64,000 bases of DNA from Rhytidiadelphus loreus (GCA_947034895.1 OX344761.1:87061447-87125446), one strand, 5' to 3'; numbered from the stretch's first letter, positions 33,870 to 46,840 are shown. Made by a program: numbers and translations. The notes: generated by a model from the letters alone, not told the origin.

Positions 33870-34800
33870 TGCAATAGACCCACATGCAAACCCCAATCCA
33901 TCACTTTCACATAGGTTCCCTACTACTCATAGCATGTTATCACAATCAAGAAACACTGGTTATTTTTGTCAAGTGTGTTCACCCATCATTTGACCAAAAA
34001 ACATCCCTTCTAAATCCGTTGAAAAATAGCCCCCTACTATGTTAATGAGGTTTGGCATGCGAAAAATCTTGAGTTTATACTTTATTGACCATGGCATGTC
34101 AACCAAGGGACAAGATAAGATAAAACCAAGCACAGTGGAAGCAATCATGCAACATGAGTATATACATCTAACTTGAAAAATAACGAATAACTTATGTATT
34201 AAACACTATTTATGTCATTTAACCAAAATGTAAATTTGGTGTGAAGTGAATTAATCAATGTAAGAAAATATGACATAGAATTGGATATCCACATGTGAGC
34301 TCCAACCCTAAAAAATTTAGTGGCTATGTGTGTGTTCTATTTATAGTGCATTATCACAATCATAGAAACCATTGATTATGTTTGTCACGTGTAGTCATCT
34401 AGTCACTCATCATTTGACCAAAGGGCATCCCCTCTAGATAGATCCCTTGGAAAATAGCCCCATGATTGTGAAAGTGGAGGGTTGTCAATTACAGTGCATG
34501 CTCAAGCAGTCCTAATACGTCAACCAAGGGGTGGATAAGATAAAGACAAGCACCATGAAAGCACCTATTCAACATGAAAAGATACATTTAACTTGAAAAG
34601 TAACGAATATTTACTAAACATTGTTCATTTTACAATTGCAAGTTGAGAACATCTAATGGTGAAGTTTTGATCCGCACTAGATACTCTAAATAAAAATAAA
34701 AGTTCACTATTCTCTAAAATCTAGGAACTTTTCTGAGGAAGATACTAAAACGACAAGAGGGTGATTCCATAAAACACTCGTATTATTTATTGTATTTTCG
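33870..34800 (+). repeat. Long inverted duplication, left arm
   Basis: This stretch is repeated in inverted orientation at 44290-45220 over about 0.93 kb. It is itself built of two related tandem segments offset by about 424 bases (CATCATTTGACC at 33984 and 34408; TAACTTGAAAAATAACGAAT and TAACTTGAAAAGTAACGAAT). No coding capacity. Confidence 0.8.
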
Positions 34801-34814
34801 CAAATGAATTTGAT

Positions 34815-35505
34815 CGTAGGAAATTGAAGTACATGAAAAAGTGACGTTGTAGAATGTTTTTACCTTCATCTCTGTGAGCTCATAGTCCACCACTCCTAAT
34901 CTCCTCATTTTCACTCTTGTAACACATTTTGGTGTATTTTTAGAATATGTCCAAGGGTTTACAGAAATCATTATCCTTACATGTTATATTCTCTCTCTAT
35001 ACATATATACATGATTGGATTGGATTTTATTGGATCTCAAGCTTGTGACATAAAAAAGTTCAAGTGTGTTTCTATATAACTCAAATAAACGTCTTCATTT
35101 CAAAACTAGGCATTTAATATTGAAACTATTTTGTACTACTAACTTATCACTTTGTTAAAAAAATGAACTCCATAGAAGCCAAGCAAAAGACTTTGAAGGT
35201 GTTTATACCTTAAAATGGCCCTACAAGCTATGTGGTATCAATGCAAGAGAAACTATAATGAAGATTTTATGCACATTAGCAAACATTTATGCAACAAAAT
35301 AGAAGTGGTTGCAAATTTTTTGGAGATACAATGAATTAGATATAATTTTTCGAAGGTACAAGTTCTAGCTGAATCCAAATGTACAAGAAAAGATATTACA
35401 TTATCAAATGTTGCACAAGTAAGAGTTTAATTTATTTTTTAAATTAACTTGAAAAATTCTTCCCTTTATGAGGCCGCCACCTCGACAACACTTTAAAGAG
35501 ATCCA
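34815..35505 (+). repeat. Direct repeat R1, right copy, with insertion or deletion difference
   Basis: Homologous to 32930-33280 in two blocks, 34815-34946 and 35320-35505. The 375 bases between them are absent from the left copy. Together the two R1 copies bracket the relic at 33.3-33.8 kb and the left arm of the inverted duplication, suggesting nested insertions or a decayed element with terminal direct repeats. Confidence 0.65.
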
Positions 35506-35509
35506 TTCT

Positions 35510-37156
35510 TTACTAAAAGTGGCCCCTAGCTTTTCAAACATTAGATTGTTGCTTTTCTACTCCTCACTTTTAGATATTGTTACTTCTAGATATTGTGTGC
35601 ATGTTCAATTTCCATTCAAACAAAAGTCGAGGGGTCGGCATTTAAGCGTTGTTGGATTTAGGTGTCGTTATTTTACCTTCAGCACCAACAAAATAAAATT
35701 TTAAAAGCCATGATAATTCCAAATTGAAAAAAAGGGGGGAGTCCATTGGCAGGTCAACACTACGGCCAACCCATCAGTGATCAGTCTTCCCCAAAGCAAA
35801 GCTTCTTTGGGACACTTTTGGGGATTCAAAATTCAGAACCTCGTTTTGGGAAAGTGACAAAATTCAAATGATGAAGGTGCGCACACGGGAATATTAATAA
35901 CCAAAGTTTCCAGGACAAGCCAGATGTATCATGTTGCGCGATCCGAGCCACACAAATGATCACATGGGAGAGAGGGCTCGGAGACAACGAGGGGCTCCCA
36001 GACAAAGGGTGCTGATGGGCTCTGCTTCGGCGAACCAAAAAAAAATCGCCACTGGAGATGTATAATAGGTCCATTGGGTGACGCATTATCCTTCTTTTTT
36101 CCCCACTCGAACAAGCACTTTAGGTCTCCATCCAGAGACCGGGCTTTTGTCTTCTCGTGCACCATGATTGAAGTGGAGATGGAACAACCAAGGACCACTC
36201 TCCAATAGAAAAAGAAAAAAGCTACCATTGCCGCTTACAACCTCTCCATTTTGTTTCCTCGAGTAAAAAATGGAAAAAAAACAGAATAAAATGCAAAAAA
36301 CAACGCAAAAGAAAAACACTATCACATGCTGCTCAAGAATGTTCCTCAATCAACTCATTTTACGCAAAGTTATGTGAGGAATGATTTTTGGGTTTTTGTA
36401 GAAATGTAGAATGCAACTATTCATCGTACCAATGGATAATTTGTTCGTTGATAATTAATCCTAGAACGTCAGGGTTTGTCATTGTGGAAATCATCCTTTT
36501 TGGTAATGTGTGAATTGTTTGCTCAAGAAAAATCCAAGAGCACCCGTTGGAAGATAAATTATTGTGATCCTCTTTTCACACAAAATTCAAAGGATGAAAA
36601 TTTGCACTTCTATCCTACATATAAAGATTTTTTTTGTCATCTATCGGACACTCGGTGTTCACAATGACGTTACAAGATTAAACCAATGGGTCCAAAACCG
36701 TGTTTGTTGTAGCTCCACCACACATGGTTTTCTTGTAATATGAAAACACCCAAAACATCCATATAATTACCTATTTCTAACAAGTAGAACTTCTATTGAA
36801 AGTATCCCCAAAAGTGCAATCAAACCATTCCCACACTTGATTGCAATTGATTGACTATTGAATATCTAGATTTCAATTTTACGACTAGACTATGTGATGG
36901 TTTCAATGGCCTAGGGAGCTCCACTTTGAAAATTTATACTAATTACATGCCCTATCCAAAATTTATATTCCTTTTTTTTGCAAATTCATAATTTTAAAAT
37001 AGCTAATACTAATAAAAATGCATTTTCTTAAAAAAAATGTGCTTCCAACTATGTTGAATTGTTTGTTTCAACGTTTTTGGGTGTTTTCACTTTGTGAGAA
37101 TGCATATGGACTCTACAAGGAGATTGTATGAAGAGAATTTAACCATAGATTTTTAA
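35510..37156. other. Intergenic DNA; GC-richer patch at 35.74-36.25 kb
   Basis: The GC-richer patch has overlapping - strand open frames (35826-36086, 35929-36228) without recognisable domains. It could be a promoter-like or decayed genic region. The remainder is AT-rich. Confidence 0.35.
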
Positions 37157-38080
37157 CCCCTAAAGGACCGGACTGTATTTTTTGGTTGTATAGAAATTTT
37201 GGGCAGGTACCTACGAGCGGATATTTTCATATTTGGGGCTGAAATTTTAATAGAATGTGGGGGCAAGGAAGATCTTTCATATGCACCAAATTTCATGACA
37301 TTTGGAAATACGAGTCAAAAGTTATAGCCTAATATGTTACTTTTTTCCCAACTGGGCAGTTCGGGCAGATCAGAAAAAATCACTTTTTTCAGAAAAAAAA
37401 ATTTGGAATTGATTTTCTAGAGTTTTATATACGCGAAAAGCTTTGAATCATTCCATTTTGACCAATGAGTCAAAAGTTATGAGGATTTTTTGTTTGCGGG
37501 CAGTTTTGGATTTCCTACTCTAAAATAAACTTTGAAATCCTTTATCTTACCCAATTTTCAATATTTTTGGACAAAAATAAAATCGTAGGATGTAGATACA
37601 TTATTACAACATTTCGACCATTGGGATTGGAGATTTTCAATTCCATATTTAAATTGTAAATAATTTAGTATTTTTAATCATTCTCTTCTACTACCTACTT
37701 ATTATTATTTTCCTATATGTTGTACTATTCCAAATGATTTGAAAATTTTCAAGCATGTGGCCAACTTGTCTAGGAAAACAAATACAAAGAAGCACCACCA
37801 TTTAGGTTATTTTTTCATAGAAATGTGAGCTTGTGAAGTGCAGCTGCCCTGCTTTTCACAAGGTCAAAAAAATGATTTTAATTAATTTGAATGCTTATAT
37901 CTTGCAATCCACCCGGTGGAAATGTCTGAAATTTTTACCACATGTTTTTGATACTATACAATAAAAGATCCTACGGTTTGATATGTCAAAAAAAAGCTTT
38001 TTTTCAAAATTTTGGTACTTATACTAGAAATGACAGTTTTGGAGTGTTTTTATGAAAGTATAGTGATGGTCCTTTAAGGG
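37157..38080 (+). mobile_element. TTAA-flanked non-autonomous element, copy A
   Basis: The left terminus is CCCCTAAAGGACCGGACTG; the reverse complement of the right terminus is CCCTTAAAGGACCATCAC. TTAA lies outside both ends (37153-37156 and 38081-38084). Length 924 bp. Internal order is shared with copies B and C: GGGCAGGTACCTACG near the left, GAAAAGCTTTGAATCATTCC in the middle, and TGGAAATGTCTGAAATTTTT / ACCACATG / GATCCTACGG near the right. There is no transposase frame. TTAA flanks with termini beginning CCC fit the piggyBac superfamily; this assignment is inference. Confidence 0.8.
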
Positions 38081-38084
38081 TTAA

Positions 38085-41000
38085 AAAGAAATTATTATTT
38101 TTTTGGAACCACAGATTTTTCTAGACCTTACCAAGGGAAAGTGTGGAAGTATGCCTACTGCATAAGCTTGTGTGTGGACTGCATTTGTGAAGAACTGTTG
38201 CAGACAATGTGAAGCTTCTAATCTCAACAGTGCAGACAAACTTGAGACAGAGGGTCACCAAAGGGGAAGGCAGACCAATTATGGACCCACACCAATTCAA
38301 TTCGCATCCCTAGTAGTGGACCCTAATGTAGTATAAATTGCACCTCAGCGTGGACTCAGGGTTCAAAGGCTTGGACTTGCGTTGAAAGCGACCACTTTAT
38401 TTTGAGTTCAATGAACATCACCATGTGGCTTCAGCACATGGCAAATGGTTCATTCATTATTCTACAATACGAAGCAACACTTTTGGACTCAATTGACCCT
38501 GTGTAAGGAATTAAGAGAGACGCAGTAACGTCAGAAAGGACAAGAATAGTCAATCCCTACACACACACGATCCACAATGAGAAGCTATGTGATTTTGCTT
38601 TGCTTTGACCACCTATTACGTCGATAAATTACGTGTGTGTTTCAAAAATAAGTTCACTAAAATATGTGTCAAATATTCCTTGATTTGCCATTTTTTTCCT
38701 CCAAATTTTTTGGTGAATCCAATCATTGCAACTATATGTGGTAACTAGAGGGTCCACAGAGGCCTACCTACCTTTATGTAAGTTAGATAGATTTCATTCA
38801 TCCTCCTATTAGTAAGTTTACAAATAGAGTCACTTGAAAAACTACACTAAAAAATATATTTAGTGTCATCCACACTAATTGCATACTCAAGGCTATAACT
38901 TTTTACAAAAGAATACAGATATCAATACTATTCAAAGAAGAAGATCTCTATAAACATAATTGGTACAAATATCCATCAATCAAGAGTAAAAATGTATAGC
39001 AGTTTTAAACCAATTAGTTTAGGTGACACTAAATGCAGTTTTCCATGTAGCGTCATTCCAAAAAAAATGTTGGAAAGAAGTCCAATACAGTACCATCTTA
39101 GCTTGCAATAATTAAAATGGTGCGACCACGGTGTGACCTTTGTATCGCCCGCACTAATAATAGGATCACGCCCCATGTCATTCACTTCAGTTTCCGTACT
39201 CTAGAAAAATCAAAGCATGCTTACCAGCTCCACACCACTTGACAAACTCGCGGACAAAGCATGCTCCTTGACACTTGAGAACACAACTTGAAGATGAGTT
39301 TCAAAAATAATATCTCAAGACTTTGTACCGCAAACTATTGCTCTGAAACTGTGGTTGTAGCGTGGTATGGACTTGGGCTTCCCTCACTCAGGGCGTTCTC
39401 GCCTTGTGCCTCGTACTCATTTACTTTTTTAACCCTAAGTGGGCTTTCTGGTACTGGAAACATGTGGAAGACTTCAGGTGAAAACAACCCAAACCATCAA
39501 AAGAGCAATTCAGCGCAGTTGGAGGCACTTTTTGTAGAAAAACAAAACAAAACATTTTTGTAGTATTTGCAATTGAAATCATGAATTTACAAAAAAGTAT
39601 ATATATATAAATTTTGGATAAGATGTGTAATTACTATGAATTTTCAAAGTGGAACTCCTCGTGACACTGAAACTATCACATAGCTTGGTCATAATATCGA
39701 AATTTAAAAGAATCAATAATTAACCAATCATAGTTAGGTATGAGAATAGTTTTATTGCACTCGTAGGGATACTTTCAATAAAAATCTATTGTCTTGTTTG
39801 GAATAGGTACATGGATGGAGGTGGGTGGTTTCACCTTATATAACCATAACCTCAATGGAGCCTAATATATCTTGGTCTTAAAAAAGATACATCTTATAAC
39901 TTTTGACACACATCTCAAAAAGTGGGGTCGGAATTTTATAAAATTGCATTGCCCACTAAATGTTGATTTATTAGATGCCATTTCCTAAAATTGTCAACCC
40001 AAAAACATCATAATTAAACTTATCTTGCAATAAACTGCCCACAATGCCTAGTGACACCGCACTTTTGATCCCTTTAAATATTAGGATTTAACGCCTAAGT
40101 AGTTAGGTCTTCAAGATGTATTGAATAAATTTATCTTTTCTAAAAGCTAAAATGAATGGGTTACCATCTATAAAGTGTAAAACCATCGATTAGTTCCAAT
40201 AAGAAAGTGTCACGTCTACCATTCACATCATCTACATCCTTACTTGCCAAACTTGGCACGCTTAAATGCTTCATCTAATTTTGAAGAGCCCTCAATTTCT
40301 TTGTCCCTCACCCTTCTTACCAAATATGACCTATAAATAGTTAAGTGATCACTCATCAACAAAAATAAAAGATAAAGCAACTAAACTTAGGATGAATATT
40401 GATTTCAAGGGCCATTCCTTGACACACTAAAATTGAGTGTTAAGAAAATATTGTAGCATTTTTCATCCACATTTGAAGAGTGTTATACTTCTAACGTGTA
40501 AAAATGTGTGTGCTCTCAATATACTATGAAAATGATAAATAAACAAATATAATGAAATTTACCTTTTACCCAACGACAAGAAATAATGATAAGAATTGAC
40601 TTTTCTCCACTTCCCTAATTGGGTGACAAAAGTGTCTACCAAATCAGGCGAAAGAAGTTTCTCCACAACCCAAATTGTCCAATTTGTGTACCTCAAGTTA
40701 ACAACTACCGTAACACGGTTCATGTTCATCAAAGTCAATGAAGTTGGCCCTAACTTAACCAAGTGGTCCTGCTTGGGTTACCACTATTTTGACTTCAGCA
40801 CAAAAGATCTTATCTTGCTGTATATATAATAATATTTATAAAAAATGAGAGGAAACCAATACAATACATATGGTATGGGAATGTTGTGTATGAAATACAT
40901 TTTTGTTTACTAAAATTTTGTCTTGTCATGTGATGCAACGCTCCAATCAAACGCACTGATTGACCCCACCAACCTTTTCTTCCCAATATTGTCCATACCG

Positions 41001-41280
41001 CACATTCAAATGCGGTATGATGCCGGGAGTCAAATTGTATTGAGGAGAATATTTTTTCGGTCAAGCCATGACTGAGCAAGGTAGTTATTATGTGAGCCAA
41101 ATTCCTGGGAACTAGGGTTGTAGCCAATTGAGCATATGCTGCGTGATTCGCAACATCGTTTGCAGCCCAGTTGGAGGCTGCGGACAATGTCAATAAAGTA
41201 TCTGACTTGGGATTCTACCTGGGTCTCGGCAGTAAGAGACTTGTGGAGGATCTGCTCATCCAGTTGCAAGCAAGATTGAC
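38085..41280. other. Intergenic DNA, no gene recognised
   Basis: AT-rich with scattered open frames of under 100 codons. The last part (40810-41269) holds overlapping - strand open frames described separately. No RNA gene was seen. Confidence 0.4.
40810..41193 (-). other. Unidentified 127-codon open frame, possibly a decayed gene
   Basis: The - strand frame starts from the area of 41193 and contains ANDVANHAAYAQLATTLVPR, LAHIITTLLSHGLTEKIFSS, then SRHHTAFECAVWTILGRKGW. Its composition is less biased than neighbouring frames in AT-rich DNA and could be part of a helical repeat protein, but I recognise no family. A second - frame (41030-41269) overlaps it, which could reflect a frameshift. Low-confidence coding relic. 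Confidence 0.3.
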
Positions 41281-41282
41281 AC

Positions 41283-41402
41283 CCTTATTGCCCCGTGTTT
41301 TTACCCTTGAAGAAAATATTGGAATTTTTTATTTACCATATATGATAAAATATGCAAATTCTAAATTCATATTTGCAATTAGAGGTCCGAAATTAGCATG
41401 GA
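41283..41402 (+). repeat. Dispersed repeat G-associated segment, copy 1
   Basis: Resembles 42680-42794: TTTTACCCTTGAAGAAAATA versus TTTATCCCTAGGGAAAATAC; ATGATAAAATATGCAAATTC versus ATGATAAAATTTGTAAATTT; ATATTTGCAATTAGAGGTCC versus ATATTTGCAATCAGAGGCTC; and both end with AAATTAGCATG. TTAA element B lies between the two copies. Confidence 0.7.
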
Positions 41403-41510
41403 GGGATTAACCCTTAAGCGCTCCAATGTCCATATTCTTGACAATGAACACAGGGCTTTGAGGCGCTGTTTGGTCCAACTAACTTTTCATTCATCCAATA
41501 TAACACTTAA

Positions 41511-42434
41511 CCCCTAAAGGACCAGGGTCGTTCTTCTGTCAAAAACTACTCAAAACTGCCATTTTTGCTGCATTCATCCAAAAAAACAAAAAAAATACAT
41601 TTTTTAGAATCTAACCGTAGGATCTTGTACTTTACTAGTCTAGTATCATGTGGTAAAAATTTCATGGAGTTTGACCGTACAGATTGGAAGATATTAGCAT
41701 TCAAAGTTGAAAAAATAAATTTTTTTTGAACACTAGCCTGCAATTTCAGATGACTTTGAATGCCATTTGGGGAAAAAAATTACACCGTGGACCTTGAATT
41801 TAAAAAAATTTGTGTTGAAGAATTGAGTTGAAAGTCTAGAAAAAAAATAAAAATAAAAACATGATTGATTTTCATTCTTTAAAAAATTGTTCAGTACAAG
41901 TAGGTCCAAAATTGAAAGAAAATCTAAATCTTTAATAGCTCTAAAATGGGATTGAAACACAATAATCTTGATGATGAGATTGTTCTAAATAGAAAAGTTA
42001 ACCTTGTCAAACAATTCTTTTTGAAAAATTGTGAAAATTGCATTCAGAATTGAATCCTATAAGTTATTTTTTCAAGAAGATGCTCAAATTGCCCGAAAAA
42101 CAAGATTGTTCATAACTTTCACATTACTAATCCAAACGGAATGAATCAAAGCTTCACATGTAGACAAAAATATGATCTTTAAGAAGAAGAAAATTAAAAA
42201 ATTAATTTCAAATTTTTGTAGATTTATTTTTCTGCCCGGTGACGTGTAAATTATGTTTAAGATGCCATAACTTTTGCTCTCGGACACCAATTGAAATAAA
42301 ATTTATATTCCCACGAAGCTCATAAGTTTTCCTATCCTATGGGAAAGTTTCAAAAAAATTCACTGAAAATTGAGATCATAGGAACTTGCCCGAAATCCAT
42401 TTTGTCCCCCGAGGGGACAATGGTCCTTTAGGGG
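41511..42434 (-). mobile_element. TTAA-flanked non-autonomous element, copy B
   Basis: Both ends read CCCCTAAAGGACCA inward without mismatch, a perfect 14-bp terminal inverted repeat, and TTAA sits outside each end (41507-41510, 42435-42438). Length 924 bp, opposite in orientation to copies A and C. The right end carries a subterminal hairpin (TTGTCCCC-CGA-GGGGACAA at 42402-42420) also seen in copy C. Internal landmarks such as CCGTAGGATCTTGTACTTTA and ATGTGGTAAAAATTTCA match A and C. No transposase. Confidence 0.85.
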
Positions 42435-42563
42435 TTAAATCTTGAAAAGATAACCTTCCTTAATGATCAATCTCATGAAATTGCGGTAAATGATATCTTT
42501 GTAGAAAGATATAAGCAAAAATGTGCCAAAATTTTAAAAAAAAGGATTGAGGTGTTAAGGGAT

Positions 42564-42660
42564 TAAGAAATACAAAATTTACGTGGCACAAAATAGGAGG
42601 TAATTTTTACATTTACCCTTAGATAGGGCAATAAAGGGGTCAATCCTCCCTAGCCTAAGA
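42564..42660 (+). repeat. Dispersed repeat G, copy 2
   Basis: Homologous to 21237-21333: AAGAAATACAAAATTTACG, GGCACAAAATAGGAGG, TAATTTTTACATTTACCCTT, GGGTCAATCCTCCCT. The extra segment at 42680-42794 follows it here. Confidence 0.75.
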
Positions 42661-42799
42661 TGAATGTAGGAACCATGATTTTGCCCTTGCATTTTATCCC
42701 TAGGGAAAATACAAAAACCTTCTATTGTATACGCATGATAAAATTTGTAAATTTTAAGTTTATATTTGCAATCAGAGGCTCCAAATTAGCATGAGAGTG

Positions 42800-44285
42800 C
42801 AGAAGAAAAATCAATCAAGTACAAAATAGGGGATCTTTTTTTTACATTCATTTTGGATTGGACCCCCACATCTGGCTTGTTGCATAACTAAGCTTATAAG
42901 TGCGACCATCTAGAGTCAATCAGCACATTGCCATTAGTCACCCAATTCTGCCATCTACAAGATCTTCCCATTTCTACCAATCTTCTACCCATTTCTTCAA
43001 GGTGTGTAAGTAATGTACTTTGGGTTTGCTATTGGGCGCTATTGTCAGATAATGACAGTGAATTCACATCTACTTATACAAGGTTTGAGGTTGATAATGA
43101 AGTGCTTCAATAAATGTTGATTTAGGTGGACAAATTATGAATAAATACTTGTCAAATAAGTTGTAGATTCAACCAATAAAAGAGGTGATTTTAGGATGTA
43201 GAACTTGTGCTTTTATAATACTCATAAAATGGAATTAGGGTGGTAGGTCATTGAATTTGAACCTTTTTAAGATGGCCATGACCTCCACCTACTAACGGTT
43301 TTATATTTTTGATTTGAAAATTCATATCAATTGAAGTTCTTATTAGATTAATATGATTCTACTTGTATTTAATTCAATTCAACTACTTCCTTCTCTAAAG
43401 AATACATGCAACAATTAGCACATACTCAAATTGCAAATTTGGGTGGTCATAGGTTGTTCTACCTTATTCCTCTGTTTTTGAAGTTGGTGCCATCATAGGA
43501 TGATAATAGTTAAGTAGAACTAATTTCCTTGAATCCATGGGCGGTCTTCATAGGATTACTACACTAACCAATATCTAATCATTTATTAATAGAATTTTAA
43601 ACCAAAGTTTGGAACCTCCTTCTAAAACTAATTGTAACTTCATTATTTGTTATTTTCATAAGAATTTATTTCCTCTAAGCTCAAAAAGTTATGTTCTAAT
43701 TATGACAATTTTAAAAGATTTTGTTATCATATTTCTAAGTATCACTTCGTACAAAATTCCAATTTACACAATAATATTGTGGACTATAATGTATATGTGT
43801 TTTGAATTTTTATTTATTAATGAAGATTTCATTAATCATTTTGTATGAGTTTTCTTCGCCTTTCTTCAAAAATTTAGATTATTTTCAAATTTTAATATCA
43901 ATATCTAAAACTTTTGTCACACATAAAAATATATGTGATTTCCTAGGGTTGATGACATATTTTGTCCTATCACAAATAACTAATAATCCAATCACCATGT
44001 GTACATACTTTTGGACAGACATCTAAAATATTTAGTTTCAATTTCTTTGATGGAATCTCATATCCAAAAAATTCTTAAGAATGCCCATTTTTAATTTTTC
44101 TATTTGTTAATGATTTAAATGTCTTTGTATTCATTTTCTTGAGATTTTGCACTTCTATAATTGTCCTATTTAGAAAATGATTTTGGACTTGATCTTCTAG
44201 GATATAATCTCCTTAGACGTCCAAATATTGACCCTATTTTATTTCATTTTAAAATTTTGAATTTCTAATTGTAAAGTACTATTGA
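42800..44285. other. AT-rich intergenic DNA, no gene recognised
   Basis: Short low-complexity open frames only; no repeat pairing was established apart from the neighbouring repeats. Confidence 0.45.
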
Positions 44286-44289
44286 GAAA

Positions 44290-45220
44290 ATGAAAAATGA
44301 AAAAAATAGTAATAGTATTTTGTGAAATCACCTTCTTGTCCTTTTAGCATTTCTTTTGAAAAGTTCATAGATTTTAGAGGATAGTGAACCTTTATATTTA
44401 TTTAGAGAATACCATGTGGATTAAAACCTCACCATTGGATGCTCTCAAATTGTGAATGCAAAATGAATAATATTCAACTCATATTTGTTACTTTTCGAGT
44501 TAGATGTGTCTTTTCGTGTAGAATAGGTACTTCCTCTTTGCTTTGTTTTATCCTATCCACCCCTTGGTTGGCATATTACAACCAATTGAGCATAGCTACA
44601 AGATTTTTCGCGTACAAAACTTTACCAACACAGTTGACATCCATCTACTTTCACAATTGTCGGGTTATTTTTCAAAGAATTTTGAGGGGATGCTCTTTGA
44701 TCAGATGATAGGTAACTTGATGAGCACACATCAAAAATATAATTAATGTTTCCTATGATTGTGATAATGCACTATAAATGGAACCTACATGAAAATGTCA
44801 AGGTTGGGGCTCACATGTAGATATCCCATTCCATGTCATCTTTTTTTACATTGATTAATTTATTTAACACCAAATTTAGATTATTGTTGAATTGTGATCA
44901 TGACATGAATAGTATTTATTGCATAAGTTATTTATGATTTTTGAAGTCAATTGTGTCTTTTCATGTTGCATGAGTGCTTCTACATTGCTTGGCATTATCT
45001 TATCTTGGCTGACATGTCGCAACCAATGTCACACATGGTTGGGATATTTTTCAAGGGATCTCCGGGAGATGTTGTTCGGTTGGATGATAGGTGAACACAC
45101 ATGACAAAAAAATCCAATGTTTTCTATGATTGTGATAACACGTTATGAACTAGAGAACCTACACAAAAGTGACGGGTTGGGGTTTACATGTTGAAATCCC
45201 CTTTGATGTTATCTTTCTCA
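44290..45220 (-). repeat. Long inverted duplication, right arm
   Basis: Reverse complement homolog of 33870-34800. Shared words include (this strand) CCACATTGGATG-like CACCATTGGATG, GTTACTTTTCGAGTTAGATG, CCTATGATTGTGATAATGCA, GGTTGGGGCTCACATGTAGA and GGTTGGGGTTTACATGTTGA. The two tandem segments here are offset by about 379 bases (GATGATAGGT at 44704 and GATGATAGGTG at 45083). Confidence 0.8.
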
Positions 45221-45224
45221 CATT

Positions 45225-46015
45225 GATTAGATTATTGTTCAAATGTACAGGCACAATTCCAAAAGAACTTTGCTCTAGTCTTAGCAACTCTTTAGGGAAA
45301 ACTCTCTACATATTTAGTTGAATTTATATTTAATTACTTCTTTACTTTTAAAAACTTTCTTAATAATATTGTTTTTTGGCTTGTAACATGTTGGTCTTTG
45401 ATTGAGTTTATTTAAGATTCATAGTTATGTTCAAGACTAGATTGCAAAAAAAATTGCATTGGAGATTGAGAAACTAAAAGAAAAACTAAAAAAACTACTA
45501 CAATAACCAAGTTTTCCAAACTCAAAATATTGCATTTCACAAAACAAATCTTGAAGGCCCGATTGACCATTTTTTGGTGGCAAGACAACTTTGGGCAATA
45601 TTGTCAGACTGAATTTTTTAATTAACTAATTTTATATATTCAAACTAAGTTCACTAGGGTTACAAAATATATTTAAAGAAAATACTGCAAAATATTTAGT
45701 ATTTGCCTATTGTTGTAAAGTTTATTATTTGGAGAAAGTATTGATGTTTTTATTGTTAAATTCAATGATTTTTTTACACATCAATTAAAATTAAAATTTT
45801 GAAGAAATTCAAGTCCTAAAAATAGAAGTGCATTTTTGGTGAATTTTTAAAGTTAAAACTTCAAATTTCATTTGCAACAAAGTTTTGAAATAGTTTTGAA
45901 ATTTGACCACATAGATACCTTCTAATCTCGATGTTTAATAATTAACTCTTGATACAATTTCAAAATTTTTATGGAACCTTTATTTTATAACACATTTGTA
46001 TTTGTCCAAAATCTT
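45225..46015. other. AT-rich intergenic DNA, no gene recognised
   Basis: No coding region. A degenerate right-end-like motif of the TTAA family (CTATAGGGG followed by TTAA) occurs at its 3' border near 46021-46032 without an identified left partner. Confidence 0.4.
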
Positions 46016-46189
46016 TGGATCTATAGGGGTTAAAGAGCGCAATTTATAGTATAAAGTATTTATTTTATAGTATGTAGAAGGTACTTAATTGTATTGTACT
46101 CAATTTTGCATATATCAATCCATCAATGATGGTATTCACTTCTAAATGTTATATTTCCATTGACCCATCTTTAAAACATTTTTTATCCC

Positions 46190-46840
46190 CTAGAGGAAAT
46201 AAGAAGCTTTAGGATAGATGCTAATCATTCTAATCTACATGAGAATCTTTATTTCACATCATTCCAATGAATAATGAAAGAGCTATAATGATTTGTTTTA
46301 ATTCAATGTCAAAGTAGGTAGCTAAAATTATACTTTAATAAAAGATAAATTTACTTTATTTCAGAGATTTATATTTACACAAAAACATTTGAGCCATTCA
46401 ACTTCGAATAATAAGATGAAAGTTATGAGAAATTTTATTTTGCATGCAATGAAGATAGTGAAAACATATTAAGTTGTTTGTTGAACTCAATTTATAAATT
46501 TTGCAAAGAAAAAAAAAAAAATTGTATAGTTTATTACAACATTATCACCATTGGAATTTCCAATTTCCAATTTCTTATCAAAGTAATAAGTGATTTAGGT
46601 TTCTCTTTCATCTAATACCACCTTACACTTTATTGTTTTTTTAAAGATGAATATGCGAAAAAATTGATTAAATTATTTTCTTGTATTTTCAACCAATTTT
46701 TCAACATATTAAATAAAACTCAAATTTATGGGGCATACATTTTTTCCTAAAAATGTTTTAAGACAAAACTTCACCTTCACAAAGAATTAGAAAATCCTAC
46801 TTTTCAAAGTTTAGTCTCAAAAAAAATCTCAAAAAAAATT
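46190..46840 (+). mobile_element. Second relic of the TTAA-flanked element family
   Basis: Interior words in the same order as copy B (reversed) and the relic at 33.3 kb: GATGAAAGTTATGAGAAA, ACATTATCACCATTGGAATT, TAATAAGTGATTTAGGTTTC and TTTTCAACCAATTTTTCAAC. The left border ATCCCCTAGAGGAA near 46185 may be a decayed terminus. No right terminus was found. Confidence 0.5.

Noticed and set aside
46016..46032. Right terminus of another full TTAA element
   Set aside because: The motif TATAGGGG-TTAA is degenerate and no left terminus was found within about 1 kb upstream.
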